Of a stretch of DNA of 33,378 nt, positions 16,196 through 23,732 are shown piece after piece. The number at the start of each line of letters is the position of its first letter. The first letter of the stretch is position 1. The position numbers were made by a program, and so were the translations under genes. Source of the stretch: Rhodospirillales bacterium (GTDB lineage Bacteria > Pseudomonadota > Alphaproteobacteria > Acetobacterales > Acetobacteraceae); NCBI GenBank assembly GCA_025351925.1, contig JANXVC010000214.1, positions 1-33,378 of the forward strand, given 5' to 3'. The notes under the pieces are model-generated. The model saw only the letters and a list, made by a program, of their open reading frames with translations. It was not told the DNA's origin and searched no databases.

Positions 16196-18636
16196 GCTAC
16201 TTTTTCCTGGATCGAAGCGATCGCCGGGGCTGGGTTCGGGTCTGGCGCAGTTGGATCTGGCGCAGGTGGGGCGCTCAGCGCTCGGTATGAGGTGAGCGGG
16301 CTCTCGATCGCAAGCTCGTCGAAGCGCAATTTGATCCGTCGGTTCAGCTCACGGCCCACCGACCAGCGGCTGGCGGGCTGCGTCTTCATCCGCACGCGCA
16401 GCACCCAGGCGGTGTCGATGAACTTCTCAATGCCCATGACGTCCAGCTCGTCCAGTATCAGCGAAGCCCATTTCGGGTCGCGCCGCATCTCGGCCGCGAG
16501 GTCGCGCATCACCGGGATGACCCGGGCCGGCTCCTCGTTTAGGCCCACGCTGATATCGAGCAGCGCATAGCCGTAGTCGCGGGTCTGGTTGGTGACGGTC
16601 GTCACGGCGCTGAACGGGACGATGTGGACGGAGCCGTCCAGCGCCCGGAGGCGGATGGTGCGGATCGATAGCGCCTCGACCGTGCCGGTCAGTCCGCCAA
16701 GCGTCACGATGTCGCCGACCTGCATCGCGTTCTCCAGCAACAGGAACAGCCCGGTGATCAGGTCCTGCACCAGCTTTTGGGAGCCGAAGCCGACCGCGAT
16801 GCCAATCACCCCGGCGCCGGCCAGCAGTGGTGCCACGTTGATGCCGAGCTCACTGAGCACCACCAGCGCCACGATAAGCATGACGGCGACCAGCAGCATC
16901 GTGCGGAGCAGCGGCAGCAGCGTGCGGAGCCGGCCGGCGCGCGCCAGGTGCGCCTCCGCGGCCAGGCGCGCGAGGTGCTGCGCGATCGCGGCGTTCGCCC
17001 CCTCCCAGACCAACGCCGCAAGTGCCACGGTGATGATGATGACCGTGATGGCCGACGCGACGCGCCCGCCCAGGCCGTTGCGCACCAGCCAATCGACGGG
17101 TCCGAGGCCCCACGCCTCGAACAACGCCACGATCGTGAGGACCGCCAGCACGGCGGAGATGCCGGCGCGCAGCACGGGCTGGTAGATCATGGCCCGTTCG
17201 GCAAAGCCCGGGTGGCGGGCCGATTGCGCCGGATTGAAGCGCAGCGCGCGGTCGAGGCCGCCGATTAGCACGATCCCGGCCAGCCGGGCGGCGAGCAGGA
17301 TCGCCGAGGTGACCAGGAAGAAATGGATGAGCCGGACGTAGCCGTTGCGCAGCTCCACCGCCCAGACCAGCCAGAGTGCCGCGAGGTAGAAGATGGCGAT
17401 CAGGTGCCAGATGTCGGCCAGCCGGTTCAGCAGCGACGCCCAGACGCCGGGCAGCCCCCCGGGGGCGCGGATCAGCGCCGCCACGTGCGACCGAGACTGC
17501 AGCACCGCAACGATCAGGCCGCCGTGCAGCACGAGCGCAAACAGCTTGATCAGCGCGTCGTGCGCGGTTTGATACATGCCGAACAGCAGCCCGACCTCGG
17601 CCACGACATAGCCGGTCACGCCGATGACCATGAGACGGCGGAGCCAGCGGGTGAGGAACCCCGCCGCCCAGTCGGATACGTGCAGCAGCCGCAGCCTGGG
17701 CATGGCCGGGGAGACCAGCATGGTTGCGACGCTCAGCACCACCCGGCTGACGACATAGGCGTCAAGCACCTGCTGGATGGCGAGACGGGTGATCGCCGGC
17801 TCGCCGAGGTTGGTTCCGAGCAGCAGGATGGCGACGGCAGTGAAGGCGGCGATGGGCAGCAGGTCGAGCAGCAGCCGGCCCACTAGGTAGGGCAGCTGCC
17901 GCAGTGTGCCCATCGCCCGGTTGAGCTGCCTGCGGTGCTGGGACTGTTCGGTCTCACCGGCTTCGGCGGCGGCGAGGCCGGACTCGGGCGGCACCGCTGG
18001 CAGCGGATCGGGTATGGACGGGGACGGCTCGCCCGGCTCGACGATGGCGGGGGACCAAGCACTCAGTGCGGCGCGCATCCGGCGCAGCAGGCGAATGACG
18101 GCGAACTCGGCAAGCAGTCCGCAGCCGATGACGACCGCGAGCCGCCAGAGCGCGTCAAGCGCGCGGGCGCGGAAATCCGGGTCACCGGCCTGGGTGGCGA
18201 TCCAGCGCCATAGCAGCGGCAGGTCGTTGACCGAGTGCACCGCGGTGGCGAGCTGCGTGCCGGTGCTCGCCAGCGCGGTCGCTGCCTGATCGACGACCTG
18301 AGCGCCTAGGCTGTCCGGCTTGAGCGGCAGGATCTGGCTCGGGGCAGCGGGCGTAGCCGGGCTGCCGGGGGCCGGTGGGGGTGTGGGCGTCCCGGTGGCC
18401 GGCGCGGCCTTGGCCATGCTCTCCAGCACCGTGGTGAACTCGGCGCGCCGCTTATCGTCCCGCAGCAGGTCCAATACCTGCTGCGCCTGCGCGGGCGCCA
18501 GGGCTGGAGCGGTTTGGGGCGGGGTAGCTTGGGGCGGGGTAGCTTGGGCTGACGCCGTGGGCGTCTGACCATAGCCAGGCGACGAGAGGCCCAGGAAGAA
18601 AATAAGAAAGATCATGGGCGAGATGCGCGGATGCAT
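16192..18636 (-). CDS. Large MscS-family mechanosensitive channel (YbiO-like)
   Basis: This protein of about 814 residues has a signal peptide (ISPMIFLIFFLGLSS) and a Pro/Ala/Thr-rich periplasmic stretch with ATPPQ repeats. Several membrane helices follow, then the MscS core: the pore-lining helix segment PLLAGAGVIGIAVGFGSQKL, the beta-domain LITGLFLLLENAMQVGDIV, and RALDGSVHIVPFSAVTTVTN. MscS channels open under membrane tension and release small solutes on hypo-osmotic shock. The long N-terminal part resembles YbiO-type members. The start is uncertain. The ATG at 18636 gives a normal signal peptide, while one at 18696 adds 20 residues and one at 18615 removes 7. The TGA stop overlaps the ATG of the dioxygenase gene (ATGA at 16192-16195). 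Confidence 0.9.
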   Translation of the reverse strand: MHPRISPMIFLIFFLGLSSPGYGQTPTASAQATPPQATPPQTAPALAPAQAQQVLDLLRDDKRRAEFTTVLESMAKAAPATGTPTPPPAPGSPATPAAPSQILPLKPDSLGAQVVDQAATALASTGTQLATAVHSVNDLPLLWRWIATQAGDPDFRARALDALWRLAVVIGCGLLAEFAVIRLLRRMRAALSAWSPAIVEPGEPSPSIPDPLPAVPPESGLAAAEAGETEQSQHRRQLNRAMGTLRQLPYLVGRLLLDLLPIAAFTAVAILLLGTNLGEPAITRLAIQQVLDAYVVSRVVLSVATMLVSPAMPRLRLLHVSDWAAGFLTRWLRRLMVIGVTGYVVAEVGLLFGMYQTAHDALIKLFALVLHGGLIVAVLQSRSHVAALIRAPGGLPGVWASLLNRLADIWHLIAIFYLAALWLVWAVELRNGYVRLIHFFLVTSAILLAARLAGIVLIGGLDRALRFNPAQSARHPGFAERAMIYQPVLRAGISAVLAVLTIVALFEAWGLGPVDWLVRNGLGGRVASAITVIIITVALAALVWEGANAAIAQHLARLAAEAHLARAGRLRTLLPLLRTMLLVAVMLIVALVVLSELGINVAPLLAGAGVIGIAVGFGSQKLVQDLITGLFLLLENAMQVGDIVTLGGLTGTVEALSIRTIRLRALDGSVHIVPFSAVTTVTNQTRDYGYALLDISVGLNEEPARVIPVMRDLAAEMRRDPKWASLILDELDVMGIEKFIDTAWVLRVRMKTQPASRWSVGRELNRRIKLRFDELAIESPLTSYRALSAPPAPDPTAPDPNPAPAIASIQEKVA
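18511..18550 (-). repeat. 15-bp tandem repeat in the MscS proline-rich linker
   Basis: Two and two-thirds copies of a 15-base unit (18511-18525, 18526-18540, partial 18541-18550) encode ATPPQ repeats in the periplasmic linker. The two full copies differ at two bases. This is a slippage-prone linker rather than a functional site. Confidence 0.7.
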
Positions 18637-18803
18637 GGGCGGGGTCCAACACCCGTGCAGGAATCGTGTCAATACCAGGCTCGGAAGGGTCGCCATCCTG
18701 TACTCTCAATGCCCGCGGGCCTGCGCTCCAGCAGCCGCATAGCAGCACGGGGGTGACATCCCTGCGAAAAAGCTTAGCTCTATCGCGTATTCAGGTGCTT
18801 TAT

Positions 18804-18998
18804 ATGACGACTCTGCTGACGATTTTGGTCGGTTTGGCGATGTTGGGGACGGTAGGCGTGTTGTTCGCCGGGCTGATTGGCCTGGCGCGCGGCGGGGAGA
18901 ATGCCCGGCTGTCCAATACGCTGATGCGTTGGCGCGTGGTGCTGCAGGCGGTGGCGCTGGTTCTGTTCGTCATCCTGCTTTCGCTGCTGCGGGGCTGA
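18804..18998 (+). CDS. HIG1-like twin transmembrane small protein
   Basis: This 64-residue protein has two hydrophobic helices (about 3-27 and 45-62) joined by a short polar loop, GLARGGENARLSNTLMRWRV. The pattern G-x-x-x-L-R-G-G, then S-N-x-L-M-R-W-R-V, matches the small HIG1-domain 'twin transmembrane' proteins of alphaproteobacteria, relatives of mitochondrial Hig1/Rcf1, which associate with cytochrome c oxidase. The ATG at 18804 has AGGTG 7 bases upstream. The frame continues further upstream, but that part is not membrane-like. It is divergent from the MscS gene and precedes the etf operon. A role in respiratory complex assembly is inferred from the family only. Confidence 0.75.
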   Translation: MTTLLTILVGLAMLGTVGVLFAGLIGLARGGENARLSNTLMRWRVVLQAVALVLFVILLSLLRG

Positions 18999-19016
18999 TG
19001 TCAAGGCGTTCGAGGT

Positions 19017-19045
19017 TTGACACCGCGATGTCTGGCCCCATAAGG
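19017..19045 (+). promoter_or_regulatory. Candidate promoter upstream of etfB
   Basis: A perfect TTGACA (19017-19022) is followed after 17 bases by ATAAGG (19040-19045). Transcription would begin near 19052, inside a terminator-like hairpin, giving a leader of about 110 bases before the etfB ATG. Either the promoter or the hairpin may be non-functional. Confidence 0.4.
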
Positions 19046-19046
19046 T

Positions 19047-19080
19047 CCAGGCTGTTTTTTATAAGCTCTGGCAATTTTTT
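19047..19080 (+). terminator. Candidate intrinsic terminator or attenuator between the HIG1-like gene and etfB
   Basis: CCAGGCT (19047-19053) can pair with AGC-T-CTGG (19064-19071, one bulged T). After CAA comes a run of six T (19075-19080). This has the form of a rho-independent terminator for the HIG1-like gene ending at 18998, although a promoter-like sequence sits just upstream. An attenuator for etfBA is an alternative. Confidence 0.5.
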
Positions 19081-19161
19081 GCGGTTCCGTGCCGTGCATG
19101 GCCGTCTGGTTTGGTCAGCCCAAGTACGTTTCCGCTCCACTTATAACCCGATGGCAGTCCC

Positions 19162-19911
19162 ATGAAGCTCCTCGTTCCCGTCAAGCGCGTCGTCGATTAC
19201 AACGTGAAGGTGCGCGTCAAGGCGGACGGCTCCGGCGTCGAGACAGCGGGCGTCAAGATGTCGATGAACCCGTTCGACGAGATCGCCGTCGAGGAAGCGG
19301 TGCGCCTGAAGGAAAAGGGCATCGCCACCGAGATCATCGCGGTCTCCATGGGCATCGCCGCCTGCGCCGAGACGATCCGCACGGCGCTGGCCATGGGCGC
19401 CGACCGCGGCATCCTGGTTGAGACGGACGTGGAGCTGCAGCCCTTGGCGGTTGCCAAGCTGCTCAAGGCGCTCGCCGACAAAGAGAAGCCCGGCCTCATC
19501 ATCATGGGCAAGCAGGCCATCGACGACGACATGAACGCGACCGGGCAGATGCTGGCCGCGTTGCTGGATTGGCCGCAGGGCACCTTTGCCAGCCGCGTCA
19601 CCATTGAAGGCGATAAGCTGGTCGTCATCCGGGAGATCGACGGCGGGCTGGAGACGCTGGAGCTCGACATGCCCTGCATCATCACCACCGACCTGCGGCT
19701 GAATGAGCCGCGCTACGCGAGCCTGCCGAACATCATGAAGGCGCGCAAGAAACCAATTGAGACCATTAAGCCCGCCGACCTCGGCGTGGACCCGGCGCCT
19801 CGGCTGCGCCTGGTGAAGGTGGCCGAACCGCCGCGCCGGGTGGCTGGCGTCAAGGTGGGCTCGGTCGCCGAGCTCGTGCAGAAACTGCGAACCGAAGCGA
19901 AGGTAATCTGA
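19162..19911 (+). CDS. etfB: Electron transfer flavoprotein beta subunit
   Basis: This 249-residue beta subunit of ETF binds AMP and forms the docking surface for acyl-CoA and other dehydrogenases. Features seen are [20 protein letters not shown] at the start, [20 protein letters not shown], and the family signature region [20 protein letters not shown]. The recognition-loop region is [19 protein letters not shown]. The ATG at 19162 is followed by an intact frame that ends 2 bases before etfA. There is only a weak ribosome binding site. A five-codon frame at 19151-19165 ends in the TGA that overlaps this ATG. ETF passes electrons to the quinone pool via ETF:quinone oxidoreductase, which is not in this window. 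Confidence 0.97.
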   Translation: MKLLVPVKRVVDYNVKVRVKADGSGVETAGVKMSMNPFDEIAVEEAVRLKEKGIATEIIAVSMGIAACAETIRTALAMGADRGILVETDVELQPLAVAKLLKALADKEKPGLIIMGKQAIDDDMNATGQMLAALLDWPQGTFASRVTIEGDKLVVIREIDGGLETLELDMPCIITTDLRLNEPRYASLPNIMKARKKPIETIKPADLGVDPAPRLRLVKVAEPPRRVAGVKVGSVAELVQKLRTEAKVI

Positions 19912-19913
19912 AT

Positions 19914-20852
19914 ATGGCGTCCCTCGTCCTGCTCGACCACGATAACGGTTTGATCAAACAGCCGTCCCGCAGCGCCGTCGCCGCTGCGACCAAGCTGGGC
20001 GAAGTGCATGTGCTGGTAACTGGCCAGGGGATTGACGCCGCCGCCGCTGCAGCCGCAAAGCTGCCCGGCGTCACCAAGGTGCATGTCGCCGATAGCCCGG
20101 CCTACGCGCACAGCTTGGCCGAGCCGCTGGCAGCGCTTCTGGTTTCGATGGCCGGGCACCACGATCATATCATGGCGGCGAGCACGGCCACGGGGAAGAA
20201 CGTGATGCCGCGTTTGGCCGCGCTGCTGGATGTGCAGCCAATCAGCGACGTCGCCGGGATTGTGGACGCGGATACCTTTGTCCGCCCGATCTACGCGGGC
20301 AATGCAATGGCGACGGTCACGTCGTCCGACAGCAAGAAGATCATGACGATCCGCGCCGCGAGCTTCGACCCCGTGGCGACTGACGGCGGCTCCGCGACGA
20401 TCGAGGCAGTGTCGGCGCCGGACTTGGCCGTCACCTCGCGCTTCGTCTCGGCCGAGCTATCAAAGAGCGAACGGCCGGAGCTGACCGCGGCGCGCATCGT
20501 GATCTCGGGCGGCCGCGGCATGCAGAGCGGCGAGAACTTCAAGCTGCTGGAGCCGATCGCCGACAAGCTGGGCGCCGCGGTTGGCGCTTCGCGTGCGGCG
20601 GTCGATGCGGGCTATGTGCCGAACGACTATCAGGTCGGCCAAACCGGCAAGATCGTGGCGCCGGATCTGTATCTGGCGATCGGCATCAGCGGCGCCATCC
20701 AGCACCTTGCCGGCATGAAGGACAGCAAGGTCATCGTCGCCATCAACAAGGACGAGGACGCGCCAATCTTCCAAGTGGCGGATTACGGTTTCGTCGGCGA
20801 CCTATTCACCGCGTTGCCGGAGCTTGAGGCCGAGCTGGGACGTACTTCTTGA
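19914..20852 (+). CDS. etfA: Electron transfer flavoprotein alpha subunit
   Basis: This 312-residue FAD-binding partner of EtfB has an N-terminal domain with [20 protein letters not shown]. The C-terminal FAD domain carries [10 protein letters not shown], then [39 protein letters not shown] and [20 protein letters not shown], which are the standard EtfA flavin motifs. The start is 2 bases after the etfB stop, and its TGA overlaps the TTG start of the following dehydrogenase gene (TTGA at 20849-20852). The three genes therefore form one translational unit for beta-oxidation-type electron flow. Confidence 0.97.
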   Translation: MASLVLLDHDNGLIKQPSRSAVAAATKLGEVHVLVTGQGIDAAAAAAAKLPGVTKVHVADSPAYAHSLAEPLAALLVSMAGHHDHIMAASTATGKNVMPRLAALLDVQPISDVAGIVDADTFVRPIYAGNAMATVTSSDSKKIMTIRAASFDPVATDGGSATIEAVSAPDLAVTSRFVSAELSKSERPELTAARIVISGGRGMQSGENFKLLEPIADKLGAAVGASRAAVDAGYVPNDYQVGQTGKIVAPDLYLAIGISGAIQHLAGMKDSKVIVAINKDEDAPIFQVADYGFVGDLFTALPELEAELGRTS

Positions 20853-21778
20853 ACATTGACCTGCTGCCATCGCCGGGCACGGCTGACCTGCAGCTTGTGC
20901 CGTTGGCTGTTCAGGTGGTTGGGGTTGTCGGCGCCGGGCAGATGGGCAGCGGTATCGCTCATGTCTGTGCGCTGGCGGGCTTCCCGGTCGTGCTGCTGGA
21001 CATGAAGCCGGACGCGCTCGACAAGGCGATGGCGACGATAGCCCGCAACATGGACCGGCAGGTCGCCAAGGGTGCTATCACCGCCGAGCAGAAATCGGCT
21101 GCACTGGCGCTGATCGTGCCGAGCAGCAACTATGCGAGCTTCGCCGAGGCTGACCTGGTGATTGAGGCGGCGACGGAGAAGGAGGAGGTCAAGCGGTCGA
21201 TCTACCGGTCGCTGACGCCGCATTTGAAGCCGTCCTGCATGCTGGCGAGCAACACCAGCAGCATCAGCATCACCCGGCTCGGCGCCAGCACCGACCGGGC
21301 AGAGAAGTTCATCGGCATGCACTTCATGAACCCGGTGCCGGTCATGAAGCTGGTGGAGGTCATCCGCGGCATTGCGACCGACGAGCCGACGTTCCAGGCG
21401 GTGCAGGCGCTAGCGGCCAAGCTCGACAAGACGACGGCGGTTTCCGAGGATTTTCCGGCGTTCATTGTCAACCGCATCCTCGTGCCGATGATCAACGAGG
21501 CGGTTTATGCCTTGTATGAGGGCGTTGGCAGCGTGCTGGCGATCGATAGCGCATTGCGGCTGGGCGCCAACCATAAGATGGGGCCGCTGGAGCTGGCGGA
21601 TTTCATTGGGCTGGATACGTGCCTGAGTATTATGCAGGTTTTGTATGAGGGATTGTCGGACAGCAAGTATCGGCCGTGTCCGTTGCTGGTGAAGTATGTT
21701 GAGGCGGGCTGGCTAGGGCGTAAGACGGGACGTGGCTTCTACGACTATACGGTGACGCCGCCGCGTCCAACCCGCTAG
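20849..21778 (+). CDS. 3-hydroxybutyryl-CoA dehydrogenase
   Basis: This 309-residue NAD-dependent 3-hydroxyacyl-CoA dehydrogenase has the nucleotide motif VVGAGQMGSGIAHVCALAGF. The catalytic region is GMHFMNPVPVMKLVEVI, with the His-Glu pair of the family, and the C-terminal dimer domain carries FPAFIVNRILVPMINEAVY and GANHKMGPLELADFIGLD. It interconverts (S)-3-hydroxybutyryl-CoA and acetoacetyl-CoA. The start appears to be TTG at 20849, overlapping the etfA stop. This gives about 20 extra residues before the Rossmann fold compared with the usual N-terminus. A GTG nearer the fold is an alternative. An etfB-etfA-hbd order is found in other Rhodospirillales. Confidence 0.93.
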   Translation: MNIDLLPSPGTADLQLVPLAVQVVGVVGAGQMGSGIAHVCALAGFPVVLLDMKPDALDKAMATIARNMDRQVAKGAITAEQKSAALALIVPSSNYASFAEADLVIEAATEKEEVKRSIYRSLTPHLKPSCMLASNTSSISITRLGASTDRAEKFIGMHFMNPVPVMKLVEVIRGIATDEPTFQAVQALAAKLDKTTAVSEDFPAFIVNRILVPMINEAVYALYEGVGSVLAIDSALRLGANHKMGPLELADFIGLDTCLSIMQVLYEGLSDSKYRPCPLLVKYVEAGWLGRKTGRGFYDYTVTPPRPTR

Positions 21779-21781
21779 TTT

Positions 21782-21806
21782 TCTTCTATCCCGCTAGGAG
21801 AGAAGA
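21782..21806. other. Hairpin between the hydroxybutyryl-CoA dehydrogenase and tRNA-Gly genes
   Basis: TCTTCT and AGAAGA arms, one A/G mismatch, then an inner TCC/GGA stem and a 5-base loop, between two convergent genes. There is no U-tract on the plus side (CGCG follows), so it may mark the 3' end of the etf operon or be bidirectional without being a classic intrinsic terminator. Confidence 0.4.
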
Positions 21807-21829
21807 CGCGTCACCGCTCGAAAGATTTT

Positions 21830-21903
21830 TGGAGCGGGTGGAGGGAATCGAACCCTCGTATGCAGCTTGGGAAGCTGCCGTTCTACCATTGAACTACACC
21901 CGC
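21830..21903 (-). tRNA. tRNA-Gly (anticodon CCC)
   Basis: Read on the minus strand, a full cloverleaf is visible. The acceptor stem is GCGGGTG paired with CACCCGC. The D arm is GTTCAATGGTAGAAC. The anticodon stem GCAGC/GCTGC has loop TTCCCAA, giving anticodon CCC (reads GGG). The T arm contains GGTTCGATTCC. The 3' end TCCA is encoded. It is nearly the same as bacterial glycine tRNA(CCC) of the glyU type. It stands alone, convergent with the hydroxybutyryl-CoA dehydrogenase gene and divergent from metZ. Confidence 0.97.
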
Positions 21904-21937
21904 AGCCTGGTCGCCGGAGCGTTATACGAATTCGCCG

Positions 21938-21967
21938 TTGACCGCGCAACGCCCCCGACCCTACTCT
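21938..21967 (+). promoter_or_regulatory. Candidate metZ promoter
   Basis: TTGACC (21938-21943) is 18 bases upstream of TACTCT (21962-21967), placing the transcript start just ahead of the SAM-II riboswitch at about 21975. The -10 is weak, but the position is right for a riboswitch-controlled transcript. Confidence 0.4.
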
Positions 21968-21990
21968 ATATGCCTGGCATCGCGCGGATG

Positions 21991-22054
21991 CCCCTCGTGA
22001 TTTGTCCGGCCGGATTGCGGCGAGGTTAAACAAGCGCGCTAAAGAGGCCCTCGG
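21991..22054 (+). promoter_or_regulatory. SAM-II riboswitch
   Basis: The leader of metZ carries the hallmark conserved pieces of the SAM-II (metA) aptamer in order. P1 stem strand CCTCG (21993-21997) pairs with CGAGG (22021-22025) and overlaps the invariant CGTGATTTG. Next comes a GC-rich loop CCGGCCGG (22006-22013). The conserved TTAAACAAG and GCTAAAG follow. GGCC (22046-22049) can form the pseudoknot with the loop. SAM-II elements sit before methionine biosynthesis genes in alphaproteobacteria and turn expression down when S-adenosylmethionine is plentiful. The end of the pseudoknot is about 60 bases before the ATG at 22113, further than in classic examples. Confidence 0.9.
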
Positions 22055-22112
22055 CAGACCAGCACACGCTGGCGCTGATGGCATCTACGGCCCCGTTTGG
22101 AGGCCCGTGCCC

Positions 22113-23315
22113 ATGCCCACCTACCGTCCCGCCACGCAGCTCGTCCACGGCGGTGTCAACCGCACCCCGTATGGAGAGACCTCCGAGGCGTTGTTCCTCA
22201 CCTCCGGCTTCGTCTATGACAGCGCTGAGCAGGCCGAGGACACCTTTACCGGCGCCGTCAGCCACTACCAGTATTCGCGGTTCGGCAACCCCACCGTGAC
22301 GATGCTCGAAGACCGGCTCGCCGGCATTGAGGGCGCGGAGGCCTGCCGCGCCACCGCCACCGGCATGGCCGCCGTGCACGGCGCGATGCTGTCCCACCTT
22401 AAAACCGGCGACCGCGTGGTGGCGTCGCGCGCGCTGTTCGGGTCGTGCCATTGGATTGTATCGACGCTGCTGCCCCGCTATGGCATCAGCTCGGAATTCG
22501 TGGACGGCACCGACCTCGACGCCTGGCGCGCGGCATTGTCCCACCCGGCCGCGCTTGTGCTGGTCGAGAGCCCGTCGAATCCGATGCTCGAGATGGTCGA
22601 TCTCCGCGCCGTTTGCCGCCTGGCGCACGCCGCCGGGGCGATTGTCGTGGTGGACAACGTGTTCGCGACGCCGCTGCTGCAGCGGCCAATCGAACTCGGC
22701 GCCGACGTCGTAGTGTATTCCTGCACTAAGCACATCGACGGCCAGGGCCGGGTGCTCGGCGGCGCCGTGCTCGGCCGCAAGGCCTGGGTCGAAGACACGC
22801 TGCAGCCATTTCTGCGCAACACCGGGCCGAGCCTGTCCCCGTTCAATGCCTGGCTGCTGCTGAAAGGGCTGGAGACGCTGCATCTACGGGTGCACGCCGC
22901 CTGTGCCTCCGCCGCCCTCATCGCCGACATGCTGGCCGCGCACCCGGCGGTATCGCGCGTCTGGTTCCCGGGCCGGGCCGACCATCCGCAGCACGCGCTG
23001 GCGATGTCGCAGATGAGCGCGGGCGGCACGCTGGTGGCATTCGAGCTGGCCGGCGGCAAGCTGGCGGCGTTCCAGGCGATGAACGCGTTCCGGCTGATCG
23101 CGGTCTCGAACAACCTCGGCGATTCGAAGTCGCTGGTGACGCACCCCGCCACGACCACGCACATGCGGATCGGCGCCGAGGAGCGTGCCCGGCTGGGCAT
23201 CACCGACGGCGTAATCCGACTGTCGGTCGGGCTGGAGGACGTGGCCGACCTCACGGACGACCTGACGCAGGCGCTCGATCGGCTGGGCAGCATCGTCCGC
23301 GTGGCGGCGGAGTAG
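22113..23315 (+). CDS. metZ: O-succinylhomoserine sulfhydrylase
   Basis: This 400-residue PLP enzyme of the Cys/Met metabolism family makes homocysteine from O-succinylhomoserine (or O-acetylhomoserine) and sulfide in methionine synthesis. The PLP lysine is K206 in VVYSCTKHIDGQGRVLGG. Other family segments are HYQYSRFGNPTVTMLEDRLA, GAEACRATATGMAAVHGAM, VESPSNPMLEMVDL and DSKSLVTHPATTTH. The MetZ-type phrase KHIDGQGR supports metZ over cystathionine gamma-synthase. The start ATG at 22113 has GGAGG 9 bases upstream. Upstream codons in the same frame overlap the SAM-II riboswitch and are excluded. apaG follows after 9 bases. Confidence 0.94.
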   Translation: MPTYRPATQLVHGGVNRTPYGETSEALFLTSGFVYDSAEQAEDTFTGAVSHYQYSRFGNPTVTMLEDRLAGIEGAEACRATATGMAAVHGAMLSHLKTGDRVVASRALFGSCHWIVSTLLPRYGISSEFVDGTDLDAWRAALSHPAALVLVESPSNPMLEMVDLRAVCRLAHAAGAIVVVDNVFATPLLQRPIELGADVVVYSCTKHIDGQGRVLGGAVLGRKAWVEDTLQPFLRNTGPSLSPFNAWLLLKGLETLHLRVHAACASAALIADMLAAHPAVSRVWFPGRADHPQHALAMSQMSAGGTLVAFELAGGKLAAFQAMNAFRLIAVSNNLGDSKSLVTHPATTTHMRIGAEERARLGITDGVIRLSVGLEDVADLTDDLTQALDRLGSIVRVAAE

Positions 23316-23324
23316 GCCTGAAAC

Positions 23325-23729
23325 ATGGCACCGCACTACAGCGCGACCACACGGGGCGTCATTGTCAGCGTGCAGACCGCCTATTTGGCCGAGCAATCCG
23401 ATCCCGATGCCGGCACCTGGGTTTGGGCGTACCAGGTGCGGATAGAGAACCAGGGCTCCGATAGCGTCCAGTTGCTGCGCCGCACCTGGCGCATCACCGA
23501 CGCAAGCGGCCGCATGCATGTGGTCGAGGGCGCGGGCGTCGTGGGTAAACAGCCGAAACTCGCGCCGGGCGAGGCGTTTGAATACACCTCCGGCACGCCG
23601 CTCGGCACCGCTTCCGGCTTCATGTCGGGCGTCTATCACATGCAGGTCTCAGCCACCGGCGAGGCCTTTGACGCTGACGTTCCGACGTTCAGCCTGGACA
23701 GCCCGACCCAGGCCCGGAGTCTGCATTAG
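23325..23729 (+). CDS. apaG: ApaG domain protein
   Basis: This 134-residue ApaG-fold (fibronectin-like beta sandwich) protein has WVWAYQVRIENQGSDSVQLL, RRTWRITDASGRMHVVEG, the glycine-rich GVVGKQPKLAPGEAFEYTSG and the FMSGVYHM end. All are diagnostic of ApaG. Function is unclear; it has been linked to Co2+/Mg2+ resistance in enterobacteria. It lies 9 bases after metZ on the same strand, suggesting one transcript under the SAM-II element. A metZ-apaG pairing is common in alphaproteobacteria. Confidence 0.95.
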   Translation: MAPHYSATTRGVIVSVQTAYLAEQSDPDAGTWVWAYQVRIENQGSDSVQLLRRTWRITDASGRMHVVEGAGVVGKQPKLAPGEAFEYTSGTPLGTASGFMSGVYHMQVSATGEAFDADVPTFSLDSPTQARSLH

Positions 23730-23732
23730 GTG

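Noticed and set aside
19151-19165. Five-codon upstream frame ending in the TGA that overlaps the etfB ATG
   Set aside because: It has no ribosome binding site and is short enough to be chance. Noted as a curiosity only.
21782-21806. Intrinsic terminator for the hydroxybutyryl-CoA dehydrogenase gene
   Set aside because: The hairpin is good, but no T-run follows on the plus strand, so it is listed as a hairpin only.
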